A model generated the notes under the pieces. The model was not told where the DNA came from and made no database searches. It saw only the letters and a program-made list of their open reading frames with translations. Shown in pieces: positions 1-7,658 of a DNA stretch of 64,000 nucleotides (positions within the stretch are counted from its first letter, which is position 1; the number at the start of each line of letters is the position of its first letter). The position numbers and the translations under genes are program-made. Source of the DNA: Nitrospirota bacterium (lineage in GTDB: Bacteria; Nitrospirota; Nitrospiria; 2-01-FULL-66-17); assembly GCA_040757335.1 (NCBI GenBank), contig JBFLXB010000016.1:1-64000 (forward strand). Reading direction: 5' to 3'.

Positions 1-141
1 CCGCCAGGCTGGGAAACAGAACACCCTGTGTGCTATCATCCGCTCGCATCGACACGCCTCCGAGGTGGGAAATTGCTGCCCGCAACAGCACTTATACCAC
101 AGCGGAGGCGTTGTCGTTTCAAGTTTCATGAATTATTCGGG
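1..141. other. Intergenic window edge, no gene recognised
   Basis: No convincing coding frame is visible. An exact 8-bp inverted repeat (cgcctccg at 55-62, cggaggcg at 103-110) encloses a small hairpin (tgctg 74-78, cagca 86-90). It lies just downstream of the minus-strand operon ending at 142, so it could be a transcript-end structure. There is no T-tract, so I do not call a terminator. Confidence 0.3.
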
Positions 142-420
142 TTAGAACCACCAGACGCCAAACCAGCCGACCATCCCCGACGCAGCCAGCAGTTTCTGGG
201 TACCCGTCAGCCGCCGGGTCGAGAGCACGACCGGCAGGCTGAGCGGGGAGGTGAGAAAGCACGCGGTGAAGAACACCCACGTGGGCAGCCGACGCGCGTG
301 TGACGACTCCGGGAACAGCCCGCAAAACGGGCATTCGATCTCCCCGTGGAGCACCTGACCGCAACGCGCGCAACGCGTGCGGCCCAGGAGCTCGTCGAGG
401 TCCGTGTCCTGGTCGCTCAT
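142..420 (-). CDS. Small zinc-ribbon membrane protein, unknown function
   Basis: The 92-residue product has a zinc ribbon near residues 17-33 (CARC and CPFC pairs) and then two hydrophobic stretches that could form a membrane hairpin (from about TWVFFTACFL, and the C-terminal GMVGWFGVWWF). It begins 13 bp after the HtrA-like protease gene on the same strand, so it is probably the last gene of a pirin, protease and zinc-ribbon operon. No named family is recognised. The start codon has no clear ribosome-binding site, so the N-terminus is less certain than the frame. Confidence 0.6.
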   Translation of the reverse strand: MSDQDTDLDELLGRTRCARCGQVLHGEIECPFCGLFPESSHARRLPTWVFFTACFLTSPLSLPVVLSTRRLTGTQKLLAASGMVGWFGVWWF

Positions 421-433
421 ACCGCGGAAGGAA

Positions 434-1486
434 TCAGCGGCGCGACCGCGAGGCTTCCGGAACGATCGTGACCGCCAGCCGCTCGGTGCCGCGGATCAAC
501 GTGAGCGTGGAGGCCACGCCCACGGCCGTGTCCACCAGCAGCCGGTGGAGCGCGTCGATGCCGTCGACCGGCTGGTCGCCGAAGGCGATGAGCACGTCGC
601 CCGGCAGCACGCCTGCGCGTTCGGCCGGGCTGTCGGATTCCACGGACGCCACCAGAATCCCGCGCTCCACGGGGAGGTCGTGAAAACGAACCAGCCGGCG
701 GCGCAAGGGCGTGTCCTGTCCTGCAACGCCGAGATAGCCGCGGGTGATGCGGCCGTCCTTGAGCAACCGTCCCGCCACGAAGGCCGCGGTGTTGATCCCG
801 ATGGCAAAGCAGATACCCTGGGCCGGCCGGATGACCGCGGTGTTCACGCCGATGACGCGGCCGCGGCTGTCCACGAGCGGCCCCCCGGAGTTGCCGGGGT
901 TGAGCGCCGCGTCGGTCTGGATCACGTTGTCGATCAGGCGCCCGGAGGTCGCGCGGAGCGAGCGGCCGAGCGCGCTCACCACCCCGGCCGTGACCGTACA
1001 CTGAAACCCGTACGGATTGCCGATCGCGATCGCGAGCTGTCCCACGCGGACCGCGTGCGAGTCCGCGAACGTCACGGCCGGGAGCCCGTGCGCGCCAATA
1101 CGGATGACGGCCAGATCCGTGTCGGGATCGTCGCCGATCAGATCCGCTTCCGCGCGGCGACCGTCGAACGACGTCACGGTCAGCCGGTCCGCGCCCCGCA
1201 CCACGTGGCTGTTGGTCAGAATGAATCCGTCGGGGGTGAACAGGAATCCCGATCCGCTGCCTTGGGCCTCGAACGAGCGCCGACGCGCGGGTCCGCTCAC
1301 CTGACGGTGCACGTCGATGTTGACGACCGAGGGACTCACCCGATCCGCCGCGGTCGTGACCGCGTCCGAGTAGGCGTCCAGCAACTCCGCATCGCTCGCC
1401 CGCGGCTCGCCCCGCGGCTCCGCGATATGAGAGCCGTCGTGGCTGAGCAACTCGATAGCGTGGTCGAAATCTCTGTCGAATTTCAT
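434..1486 (-). CDS. HtrA/DegP-like trypsin-fold serine protease with PDZ domain
   Basis: This 350-residue S1C protease carries the catalytic triad in its usual motifs: His in TNSHVV, Asp in DTDLAVI and Ser in NPGNSGGP. A single PDZ domain follows (about residues 255-345, with GILVASVESDSPAERAG and the GDVLIAFG turn). No signal peptide is visible: the N-terminus MKFDRDFDHA is charged, unlike periplasmic DegP. It is therefore probably cytoplasmic or peripherally associated. It starts 4 bp after the pirin gene, which suggests co-transcription. HtrA proteases degrade or sense misfolded proteins; the substrate here is unknown. Confidence 0.9.
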   Translation of the reverse strand: MKFDRDFDHAIELLSHDGSHIAEPRGEPRASDAELLDAYSDAVTTAADRVSPSVVNIDVHRQVSGPARRRSFEAQGSGSGFLFTPDGFILTNSHVVRGADRLTVTSFDGRRAEADLIGDDPDTDLAVIRIGAHGLPAVTFADSHAVRVGQLAIAIGNPYGFQCTVTAGVVSALGRSLRATSGRLIDNVIQTDAALNPGNSGGPLVDSRGRVIGVNTAVIRPAQGICFAIGINTAAFVAGRLLKDGRITRGYLGVAGQDTPLRRRLVRFHDLPVERGILVASVESDSPAERAGVLPGDVLIAFGDQPVDGIDALHRLLVDTAVGVASTLTLIRGTERLAVTIVPEASRSRR

Positions 1487-1490
1487 GATG

Positions 1491-2225
1491 TCACCATCCT
1501 CTCAGGTGGGAGCTCATCTCCCACACCAATACCTCCGCCCCGGCGGCCGCATCCGCGACAAGCTTGCGCGAGCCCGCCGTAACCAGCCGTGCCGAGTCGC
1601 CGGCTTCCAGGCGTCCCACGCCTTCCAGGTCCGCAGCGCCTTTGGGTACAAACACGTGGACAAACCGCGCGTCGGGTACTGTAACCGTCTCCCCGGGCCT
1701 GAGCCGCCCCACCCACAACACCGCGTCCTTCTGCCGGATCGAGATGGCCGCGTGATGCCCGCACCCCGACGCCAGCGGCACCAGGCCGCCCTTGGCGATC
1801 TGGCTGTTGATATCCAACTGCTCGTACGCGGGGTCGATCCGCTCGGTATCGGGCACGACCCACATCTGAACGAAGTGCACCGGCGCGTCGCCGCTGGGAT
1901 TCATCTCACTGTGCCAGATCCCCGTTCCCGCGCTCATGCGTTGCGCCAGACCAGGGTAAATGATGCCCTTGTTGCCCAACGTGTCCTTATGTTCGAGCTC
2001 GCCCTCCAAAACCCACGTCACGATTTCCATGTCCTGGTGCGGGTGCGTGCGAAACCCGGTCCCGGGTCTCACGATGTCCTCGTTGTTCACAAGGAGGAGG
2101 CCGTGATGCGTGTTCTGCGGGTCGTAGTGCGGCCCGAAACTGAAGCTGTGTCGCCCGTGCAGCCAATCGATCGACGTGACGAAGCGATCGGTGCTGCGCT
2201 GAATCTGCGTCAACGCGGCCGGCAT
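1491..2225 (-). CDS. Pirin family protein (cupin; quercetinase-like)
   Basis: This is a bicupin of about 244 residues. Metal-binding motifs are visible: the HPHQDMEIV segment supplies two His, and WHSE supplies the third His and the Glu. This is the His3-Glu arrangement of pirin and YhhW. The preferred start is the second Met of the open frame (MPAALTQIQ), because a GGAGGAG ribosome-binding sequence lies 6 bases upstream of it and inside the longer frame. Pirins act as quercetin 2,3-dioxygenases or redox-sensing regulators; the role here is not known. It heads an operon with the HtrA-like protease. Confidence 0.9.
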   Translation of the reverse strand: MPAALTQIQRSTDRFVTSIDWLHGRHSFSFGPHYDPQNTHHGLLLVNNEDIVRPGTGFRTHPHQDMEIVTWVLEGELEHKDTLGNKGIIYPGLAQRMSAGTGIWHSEMNPSGDAPVHFVQMWVVPDTERIDPAYEQLDINSQIAKGGLVPLASGCGHHAAISIRQKDAVLWVGRLRPGETVTVPDARFVHVFVPKGAADLEGVGRLEAGDSARLVTAGSRKLVADAAAGAEVLVWEMSSHLRGW

Positions 2226-2329
2226 GACGTTCTCCTCCATGTCAGGGAATACGATCTGACTGTACGACGACCGTGGGGCTTCGTAAAGGGTGATGGCGTT
2301 GTTGTCAGGGAACTCGGCTGACGCCGACT

Positions 2330-2656
2330 TTACACGTCGTTCGGTAGGACAATTTCCACATAGGTTCCCGGAACCGCTCGGCTAATGGCCTGTTCGATCT
2401 CGGTGAGGAGGTTGAGCACGATGGGGATTTGATTGCTGGGTAGCACAATGATCGCGAGTCGGCGCCGGGAAAGGTTCTGTTGGTGCCGGAGATTCTTGTC
2501 GGCGGTGACGAAGATGTCGAACTCGCGTTCCGCCCGTTCGAGCAGATCGCCGTTTTTGATGCCAGCCCAACCCATCTCTTGGACGGTCCGGATTGCCGCA
2601 TCGGACAGTCGGCGCTGAATGATCCGCGGCGCCGACTCGTCGAGCAGGACTTTCAA
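2330..2656 (-). CDS. DUF5615 PIN-like toxin of a toxin-antitoxin pair
   Basis: The 108-residue protein starts MKVLLDESAP and has the FDIFVTADKNL segment typical of DUF5615 (Mut7-C/PIN-like) toxins: an early acidic residue, then an acidic T-D-K motif. It overlaps the upstream DUF433 gene by 4 bp (ATGA), the usual arrangement for this pair. These proteins are predicted RNases inhibited by the DUF433 partner. The family assignment is by motif and context; activity is inferred. Confidence 0.82.
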   Translation of the reverse strand: MKVLLDESAPRIIQRRLSDAAIRTVQEMGWAGIKNGDLLERAEREFDIFVTADKNLRHQQNLSRRRLAIIVLPSNQIPIVLNLLTEIEQAISRAVPGTYVEIVLPNDV

Positions 2657-2898
2657 CGAGGCTGGCTAAGCTTGAGAAGGGTGCTCTTCGAAAACTCGAG
2701 GACCTGTAACGCTTGCGCGCGGGAGACGGTTGGAAAATTGTCAAGGAATTCATCCAGAGTTAAGCCCGCTTCGAGGTTGTTCAGAAGGGTGTCAACGGGT
2801 ACCCGCGTTCCTTGAAAGACGGGACGTCCCCCCAGGATGTCAGGGTCGACCGTGATCGGCAGCCGATTGAGCTCTTTCTCCTCGATAACCAGTGTCAT
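2653..2898 (-). CDS. DUF433 antitoxin
   Basis: This 81-residue protein contains the DUF433 signature (ITVDPDILGGRPVFQGTRVP, then a short helix-turn-helix with LDEFLDNFP). The family pairs with DUF5615/PIN-like toxins and probably binds DNA and the toxin. The frame extends 37 codons upstream, but MTLVIEEKEL is preferred because family members begin there and a GGAGG-like sequence precedes it. Its stop overlaps the toxin start by 4 bp. As in most modules the antitoxin is first. Confidence 0.85.
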   Translation of the reverse strand: MTLVIEEKELNRLPITVDPDILGGRPVFQGTRVPVDTLLNNLEAGLTLDEFLDNFPTVSRAQALQVLEFSKSTLLKLSQPR

Positions 2899-3036
2899 AG
2901 CACATCCCCCTCCGGATACCCCAGCGACAGACCCGCAGCGTAGTTGAATCATACACGGTAGCTGGCGGCCTTTCAATGTTCGGTCCAGTGACCGGCCGGA
3001 GCGATGCACAAGCTAAGGGGCCATCCACATCGCCAG

Positions 3037-3246
3037 CTATGTGTTCTTCCGACGCTTGAGCAGCGACTTGAGCCGAGCCTTGCTTACCTGCTCGCCTTCG
3101 AACGCCATCGACTGCACGACCCTATCCAAGAGTACTTTTCGGTGGGCAGCTGCGACCTTCTCTGGCGTGTTGTGACGCTTCTGCCAGGCCCGAATCTTGG
3201 CGGTCAGGTCATCTAAGTCGATCGGCTCGCGATCTCTCTTCTTCAT
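3037..3246 (-). CDS. Small basic hypothetical protein next to the TA module
   Basis: The 69-residue, Lys/Arg-rich product (ending LLKRRKNT) contains a short SMAFEGEQVSKARLK segment. That segment resembles the helical linkers of small antitoxins, but no family is assigned. It lies between the DUF433/DUF5615 pair and a membrane protein gene, all on the minus strand. It could be an orphan antitoxin. The compact, well-formed frame and absence of a competing frame are the main support. Confidence 0.5.
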   Translation of the reverse strand: MKKRDREPIDLDDLTAKIRAWQKRHNTPEKVAAAHRKVLLDRVVQSMAFEGEQVSKARLKSLLKRRKNT

Positions 3247-3264
3247 TCAGAGTTGTCCACTCGT

Positions 3265-3618
3265 TCACGCGATCTTGATCACGAAGTGCATGGCGAAGTC
3301 CAGCACCGTGCCCAACACGCCCACCAAGTACGACGGGCCGACGAATCGCGGGCCGGTGCGCCAGAAGTAGATCGTGTTGCCGACGAGCAGGGCGTCGTAG
3401 ACGATGTTGACGATCTGGTGCGCCAGCGGGAACGGGCGCGCGAGGAAGGCGGTGGTGAAGATCAGAATGAGGGGCAGGATGGCCAGGACGAGCGGGACGA
3501 GTTGACGACGTTTGACCAGGACGATGACGAGCGAGGCCACCAGCGCGACGAAGACCACCAGGAAGAAGATGTGCGCGAGGAAAAAGGCCTGAGCTCCGGC
3601 GCGTTCCGCCTCGTGCAT
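3265..3618 (-). CDS. Small four-helix membrane protein, unknown function
   Basis: The 117-residue product has about four hydrophobic segments (beginning AFFLAHIFFLVVFVALV, LVPLVLAILPLILIF, IVNIVYDALLV and YLVGVLGTVLDFAMHFV) with short loops. No catalytic motif is seen. It lies 4 bp downstream of the DUF190 gene, so it probably belongs to the crcB-DUF190 operon. A role in ion homeostasis is only a contextual guess. Confidence 0.65.
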   Translation of the reverse strand: MHEAERAGAQAFFLAHIFFLVVFVALVASLVIVLVKRRQLVPLVLAILPLILIFTTAFLARPFPLAHQIVNIVYDALLVGNTIYFWRTGPRFVGPSYLVGVLGTVLDFAMHFVIKIA

Positions 3619-3622
3619 CCCG

Positions 3623-4369
3623 TCAGGCCTCCGCGGCGTATTTCAGCACCCGCACCTTTTCCATCGTGACCAGACCTTCCGTGACCGACTGGTCCACCAC
3701 CGGCAGAAACGATTGGATCTTGGGTTCGGAGTCCACGATCTCGATCACCATCGGCAGATCGCGAGACAGCTCGACCAGTTTGGACGTGTGCAGCCGCGAG
3801 TGTTTGCCGAAGCCCATGGGTCCGCGCAGCACGGTGGCCCCGGCCAAGTGCATTTCCTTGGCCCGGTGTACCAACGCCTCATAGAGGGGCCGTCCGGTGC
3901 GCGCCTCCACGTCGCTTTCGCCGATGAAAATTCTGAGCAAGACGCCTTCTTCAGGAATCTGCATGGATGTGACCTCCTGCCCTGCGGGAAGCGCCTCGAT
4001 CGCGGGCGCATCGAGGGAAACGGCGGCCCCGTCATCCGCGCCACCTCGGTAGTACAACACGTGGGCGCGCTCGAGCGTGACCATTCCCGAATGGATGCGG
4101 GGTGCCACCCGCGCGAGCAGCCTGCGGATCCGCGCGTCCGCATCCACAACTTCGACAATCACAGGCATCGGATGGCTCACGCCCCACGCCTGCTCGGTGA
4201 GCATCGCGCCGCCCTGCGAGAATCCCATGTGCCCCTTGAGCACCGTGGCGCCCGCGAGGTGTTCGCGACGCGCCGTCTCCACGATCACCTCGTACGCGGG
4301 TTGCAGTCCCGCGCGGTCAGCCGTGGTCAGATAGAACCGGCACAGAACCTGTTCGCCTTCGAGCTTCAC
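3623..4369 (-). CDS. Tandem DUF190 (PII-like) protein
   Basis: The 248-residue protein holds two copies of a DUF190 domain (about residues 3-108 and 138-245). Both contain the same core: an HLAGATVL(K/R)GxMGF motif followed by a P(M)-V-I-E-(V/I)-V-D strand. DUF190 proteins adopt a PII-like ferredoxin fold and are often encoded with CrcB fluoride channels, as here: crcB ends 16 bp upstream. A regulatory or ligand-sensing role for the channel is inferred from context. The internal duplication is unusual, since most members have one domain. Confidence 0.88.
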   Translation of the reverse strand: MKLEGEQVLCRFYLTTADRAGLQPAYEVIVETARREHLAGATVLKGHMGFSQGGAMLTEQAWGVSHPMPVIVEVVDADARIRRLLARVAPRIHSGMVTLERAHVLYYRGGADDGAAVSLDAPAIEALPAGQEVTSMQIPEEGVLLRIFIGESDVEARTGRPLYEALVHRAKEMHLAGATVLRGPMGFGKHSRLHTSKLVELSRDLPMVIEIVDSEPKIQSFLPVVDQSVTEGLVTMEKVRVLKYAAEA

Positions 4370-4385
4370 GGGCCCGCATCCGATG

Positions 4386-4775
4386 TCAGAACCACGCGCG
4401 CGCCGCCAGCACGCCCAGCCGAACCGCCGCGAGACCGAGGATCACGCTGAGCGCGATGTTCAACGCGGTGATGAGCCACTCGCCGTCCATCAGCAACGCG
4501 TGGTTCTCGAATTCAAACGACGAGAAGGTGGTGTAGGCGCCGAGGAAGCCGATGGCCAGCAGGAGCTGCACCTGCTCCGGCCGCGCGATCAGCCGCTCCA
4601 GGATGACCGTGCCGAGAATGCCGATCAGGAAACAGCCCGAGATATTGACCACGAACGTGCCGAGAGGAAACCGCGTGCCGAACGTGGAGCCGATCCACGT
4701 GCCGACCAGAAACCGCGCGTTGGCTCCGAAAAACCCTCCGATTCCGACCAAGAGATAGGGCATGATCTGGCGCAC
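4386..4775 (-). CDS. crcB: Fluoride ion channel CrcB/Fluc
   Basis: This four-helix membrane protein of about 129 residues has the Fluc hallmarks GGFFGANARF near the N-terminus and GFLGAYTTFSSFEFE in helix 3, the Thr/Phe track that lines the fluoride pore. CrcB works as an antiparallel dimer exporting fluoride. A GTG start at 4775 is preferred because GGAGG lies 6 bases upstream; the longer frame starting at 4796 and the ATG at 4763 have poorer spacing. No fluoride riboswitch consensus is visible upstream on the minus strand. It heads an operon with the tandem DUF190 protein. Confidence 0.93.
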   Translation of the reverse strand: MRQIMPYLLVGIGGFFGANARFLVGTWIGSTFGTRFPLGTFVVNISGCFLIGILGTVILERLIARPEQVQLLLAIGFLGAYTTFSSFEFENHALLMDGEWLITALNIALSVILGLAAVRLGVLAARAWF

Positions 4776-4873
4776 GGTCGTCCTCCGTTCTCCCACCCGC
4801 TGTCCGGCGCTACCTTAAAGGAATTCGCCCCCCGGCGTCCAGCGTCAGGGAATCGAGTAATGGGATACGCGTC

Positions 4874-4901
4874 TTGACTTGAGTCGGGGATGGTTTATAG
4901 T
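4874..4901 (+). promoter_or_regulatory. Sigma70-type promoter for the secreted barrel-like protein
   Basis: TTGACT at 4874-4879 and TATAGT at 4896-4901 are separated by 16 bp and point at the gene starting at 4933. The match to consensus is good for a GC-rich genome. Confidence 0.6.
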
Positions 4902-4932
4902 GGCGCGGACGCCCTGTGAGGAGACGGCCGAT

Positions 4933-5727
4933 ATGCGGAAATCGCTAGGGGTGTTGACTGGAGTGCTGGTGGTGCTGGTCCTCACGGCTCAGCCGGCGCG
5001 TGCGGTGGAGTACCGGCTGGACGCCGCGCTCGCAGTCTACCGTTGGGTGGAGGACGTGGCCCCCATCTATCCAGAGGAACTGGGTCCCATGGTTCTGCTG
5101 GGAGGCTTCGTAAGCGGCTCCCCATCGTCTGCGATGCCAGCGCTCACTCTGCGGGGGGATGTCCGCGTGATGCTCGGTCGGGTGAACTATGACACGGCGC
5201 TTATTTCAGACCCGACGACGCCGATCAACACGCAGACCACCTACGCGGGAATGATTCAAGAAGGCACGGTGGGATGGCGCAAGGCTCGCGGGAGTTGGCG
5301 CGCAGAGCCTTTCGTGGGAGTCGCGTACCGCTGGTGGCTTCGCCAGATCGAATCGACTGGAAACGTCGAAGGATATCCCGAGTGGTACTACACGATCGTC
5401 GGGCGACTGGGCCTACGGTTGGACCAAACAGCCTCCGCCGGCTGGCGCCTGTATGGGGTGTTCTCCGCGGATCCGTTGCTGTGGGCGACCGAGGTGATCG
5501 ATCTCACCGACGCAACAGGCGAGGCGTTGTACGTGGAGAACGGGTTGAACATCGGCTGGACGCTTGAACTCGGGCTGCGTCAACCCCAGGCCGACCTGGG
5601 CGTCTTCTGGCAAGCCGTTCGGCTCGGAGAAAGCAACGTGGTATCGTGCAGTATCTCCACGAGCGGCTGTCTGCAGCCGAAGTCCGAGCAAGACATCATC
5701 GGCGTGAAACTCGGCGTCACATTCTAG
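4933..5727 (+). CDS. Secreted beta-rich protein, probable outer-membrane protein
   Basis: The 264-residue product starts MRKSLGVLTG, with a signal peptide ending near AQPARA. The mature part has alternating strands rich in Trp, Tyr and Arg (WRLYGVFS, GWTLELGLRQ) and ends in the strand DIIGVKLGVTF with a terminal Phe, as expected for an outer-membrane barrel. The start is chosen over the upstream ATG at 4879 because a GAGGAG site precedes it and it begins the signal peptide. It has its own promoter at 4874-4901. No named family is recognised. Confidence 0.7.
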   Translation: MRKSLGVLTGVLVVLVLTAQPARAVEYRLDAALAVYRWVEDVAPIYPEELGPMVLLGGFVSGSPSSAMPALTLRGDVRVMLGRVNYDTALISDPTTPINTQTTYAGMIQEGTVGWRKARGSWRAEPFVGVAYRWWLRQIESTGNVEGYPEWYYTIVGRLGLRLDQTASAGWRLYGVFSADPLLWATEVIDLTDATGEALYVENGLNIGWTLELGLRQPQADLGVFWQAVRLGESNVVSCSISTSGCLQPKSEQDIIGVKLGVTF

Positions 5728-5752
5728 TTGCCATGCTGCGAGCGGGGCGTTC

Positions 5753-6478
5753 GTGACCTCGGACCCTCGACTCGACCTCGTCGAACGCTTCTTCCGCGGA
5801 ACCGGTTCCACGTATGACTTCATGGTCCGCGTCGCCACGCTGGGCTTCGACCCGGCGTGGAAGCGTCGGATGGTCCGGATCGCGCGTGAGCAGAAGGGCG
5901 AGCCGGGAGCGATCCTCGACCTGGCCTGTGGGACCGGAATTTCGACGTTCGCGTTCAGCCGTGCGTTTCCCCGCGCGCGCGTCGTGGGCGTCGAGCTTCG
6001 GGACGAGTACCTGCAACGTGCGCGGGCGAAATTGGCGGCCGCGCCCGATCCTCGCATCCAATTTGTCTTGAGCCGCGCCGAGGACTTCGCGACCGACCAA
6101 CGCTTCGACGTGGTCGCCGCGTCCTACCTCGCCAAATACGCCGACCTACCGGTGTTGGTGGATCGCGTGGTCGGATGGCTCAAACCAGGCGGATTGCTCA
6201 TGATGCATGACTTCACCTTGCCGCCGAATCGTCTCGCGTTGGGGGTTTGGAGAGCCTACTTTCGGATGTTGCAAACCCTCGGGTCGAAGATCTTCCCCCC
6301 GTGGAAGGCGATATACGATGGGTTGCCGGAGTTGATCGAACGCACGCGCTGGACGAGCCAACTGCAAGAGTTACTGCGTCAGCGGCGATTTTCAGATGTG
6401 CGGTTCGAGTGGCAGACGTTGGGCGGGTCGGCCATCGTGACAGCCTTGGCGCCGTTAACCGTGCGTGAACCGGAATAG
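5753..6478 (+). CDS. UbiE/MenG-like class I SAM methyltransferase
   Basis: This 241-residue Rossmann methyltransferase has the SAM-binding motif ILDLACGTGIS (residues about 54-64), an acidic residue in VVGVELRD and a post-II LKPGG loop. The N-terminal layout (TYDFMVRVATLGFDPAWKRRMV) resembles UbiE/MenG quinone C-methyltransferases, so a quinone-related substrate is plausible but unproven. The start is GTG. Its 3' end overlaps the convergent membrane gene by 24 bp. Confidence 0.78.
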   Translation: MTSDPRLDLVERFFRGTGSTYDFMVRVATLGFDPAWKRRMVRIAREQKGEPGAILDLACGTGISTFAFSRAFPRARVVGVELRDEYLQRARAKLAAAPDPRIQFVLSRAEDFATDQRFDVVAASYLAKYADLPVLVDRVVGWLKPGGLLMMHDFTLPPNRLALGVWRAYFRMLQTLGSKIFPPWKAIYDGLPELIERTRWTSQLQELLRQRRFSDVRFEWQTLGGSAIVTALAPLTVREPE

Positions 6479-7192
6479 GGCGACACCTATTCCAAGCGCG
6501 ATTACCCCGAGGCTGACGCTTTTCAGAATGCGTTCGTACATGGTGGCGGACGCCGTCTCGTCCGCGGATCGAGTCGATTTCCGCTTCAGATCCTTATAGG
6601 CGCGCGACGCGGTGATTTCCACCACGCTCAACGCGGCCATGGCTGCCGCGACGATCAGGGCCGCGACGGACACGCCGTTAGTCTGCATCGCGTATCCGGC
6701 CAGTACCGGCAGTGCGCCCCAAGACAACGCAAACCAGCCGTCGGTGTGGAAACGGCCGTTCCACCATTCGAGGTTGTAGGCGAACACGAAAAAGCCTTCG
6801 ACCACGGCAACGGCCGCGAGCCACGGCACGTACCAGAAGCTATAGTGCCCCGCGATCGCGTAGGCCGCGATCAGTGAACCACCCGCGGCAAACCATAGTT
6901 GCCGGCGCGAGAACACCTCGCCCCACGGCTTGATGCCGCGGCTCCCCAGCGCGTCCAGCGCGTGCGCGGCTATACCCAATCCAAAGAAATAGATTACTAA
7001 CAGCGCACCGACACGATGCCACACGACCGACGTCGCGAGCATGCCGCCGATCACGGTGTAAGACAGCACCATGCCGGTGTACGGCAGAAAGAGCAGGCCG
7101 ATGGCGGTTCGAAACCACAGCGGTCCTCTGCGGGGGACGAACCACTCGGAGAGTCGCGCGTTGTGGGTCGAACGCGCGGCGAGACGACTCAC
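6455..7192 (-). CDS. Multi-pass membrane protein, weakly UbiA-like topology
   Basis: The 245-residue product has about seven hydrophobic segments. The AAHALDALGSRGIK loop sits where UbiA prenyltransferases carry their Asp-rich motif, but the DxxxD pattern is absent, so I do not call it a prenyltransferase. The start is GTG. The gene converges on the UbiE-like methyltransferase with a 24-bp overlap, and a DUF559 cassette lies directly upstream. Function unknown. Confidence 0.65.
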   Translation of the reverse strand: MSRLAARSTHNARLSEWFVPRRGPLWFRTAIGLLFLPYTGMVLSYTVIGGMLATSVVWHRVGALLVIYFFGLGIAAHALDALGSRGIKPWGEVFSRRQLWFAAGGSLIAAYAIAGHYSFWYVPWLAAVAVVEGFFVFAYNLEWWNGRFHTDGWFALSWGALPVLAGYAMQTNGVSVAALIVAAAMAALSVVEITASRAYKDLKRKSTRSADETASATMYERILKSVSLGVIALGIGVALFRFTHG

Positions 7193-7602
7193 TCAGTCCC
7201 TTGTCGTCCCCCCCCTTTGAAAAAGGGGGGAGGGGGGATTTCCCGCCTGCGGTCCACCACCGCCTCACGGATGGCCTCGGTGACAGCGTCGGTGTGCCGA
7301 AGGACTTCCGCGCTGTCAAAACGTAATACGCATAGACCGAACCCTCTCAGCACTATGTCGCGCCGCGCGTCCTGGAGACTTCCTTCAGGGGCGAAGTGCT
7401 GGGATCCGTCGACCTCTACGACGAGCTTGGCACGCGGAGCATAGAAGTCCACGACAAAGCCGGCAATTGGTCGCTGGCGATAGAACTGAATTCCGGCGAT
7501 CTGTTTCCTTCTCACTCTCGACCAGAGAACCTGCTCACTCTGAGTCATCTCCTGGCGGAGGCGCCGTGCGACCTGCTTCAGGTCTGGTCGATAGTTGAGC
7601 AC
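7189..7602 (-). CDS. DUF559 endonuclease-like protein in a repeat-bracketed cassette
   Basis: The core (about 137 residues from a GTG start) is a DUF559 domain of the Vsr/PD-(D/E)xK fold. It has LRQEMTQSEQVLW, RRKQIAGIQFYRQ, FVVDFYAPRAKLVVEVDGSQH with the acidic catalytic residues, and GLCVLRFDSAEVL. These proteins are predicted very-short-patch-repair-like endonucleases. The frame stays open into repeats on both sides: a longer start at 7677 would add PPFDKGGQGG, and the C-terminus EIPPPPFFKGGG is encoded by the other repeat copy. The GTG start is preferred because the G-run of the repeat can serve as its ribosome-binding site 9 bases upstream. Confidence 0.78.
   Translation of the reverse strand: MLNYRPDLKQVARRLRQEMTQSEQVLWSRVRRKQIAGIQFYRQRPIAGFVVDFYAPRAKLVVEVDGSQHFAPEGSLQDARRDIVLRGFGLCVLRFDSAEVLRHTDAVTEAIREAVVDRRREIPPPPFFKGGGRQGTE
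7208..7241. repeat. Inverted GC-rich repeat, left copy (DUF559 cassette)
   Basis: A C-run (7208-7215), TTT, and then AAAAGGGGGG form a short palindrome, followed by a second GGGGGG (7232-7237) and ATTT. Its reverse complement matches the right copy at 7608-7643 almost base for base. It encodes the C-terminal PPPPFFKGGG of the DUF559 protein. Confidence 0.75.
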
Positions 7603-7607
7603 AGGGC

Positions 7608-7643
7608 AAATCCCCCCTTGCCCCCCTTTGTCAAAGGGGGGAA
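7608..7643. repeat. Inverted GC-rich repeat, right copy (DUF559 cassette)
   Basis: AAATCCCCCC, TTG, CCCCCC, TTTGTCAAA and GGGGGG follow each other. The element is itself palindromic around TTTGTCAAA and is the inverted counterpart of 7208-7241. Read on the minus strand it gives PPFDKGGQGG and a G-run just upstream of the DUF559 GTG start. Confidence 0.75.
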
Positions 7644-7658
7644 GAAGGCCCTGGAGCG

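Noticed and set aside
4776-4873. Fluoride (crcB) riboswitch upstream of crcB
   Set aside because: The minus-strand leader lacks the GGNGAUGG start and the pseudoknot pattern of the crcB RNA; only a ribosome-binding site is visible.
6455-7192. UbiA-type prenyltransferase call
   Set aside because: Topology is similar, but the Asp-rich DxxxD motifs are missing.
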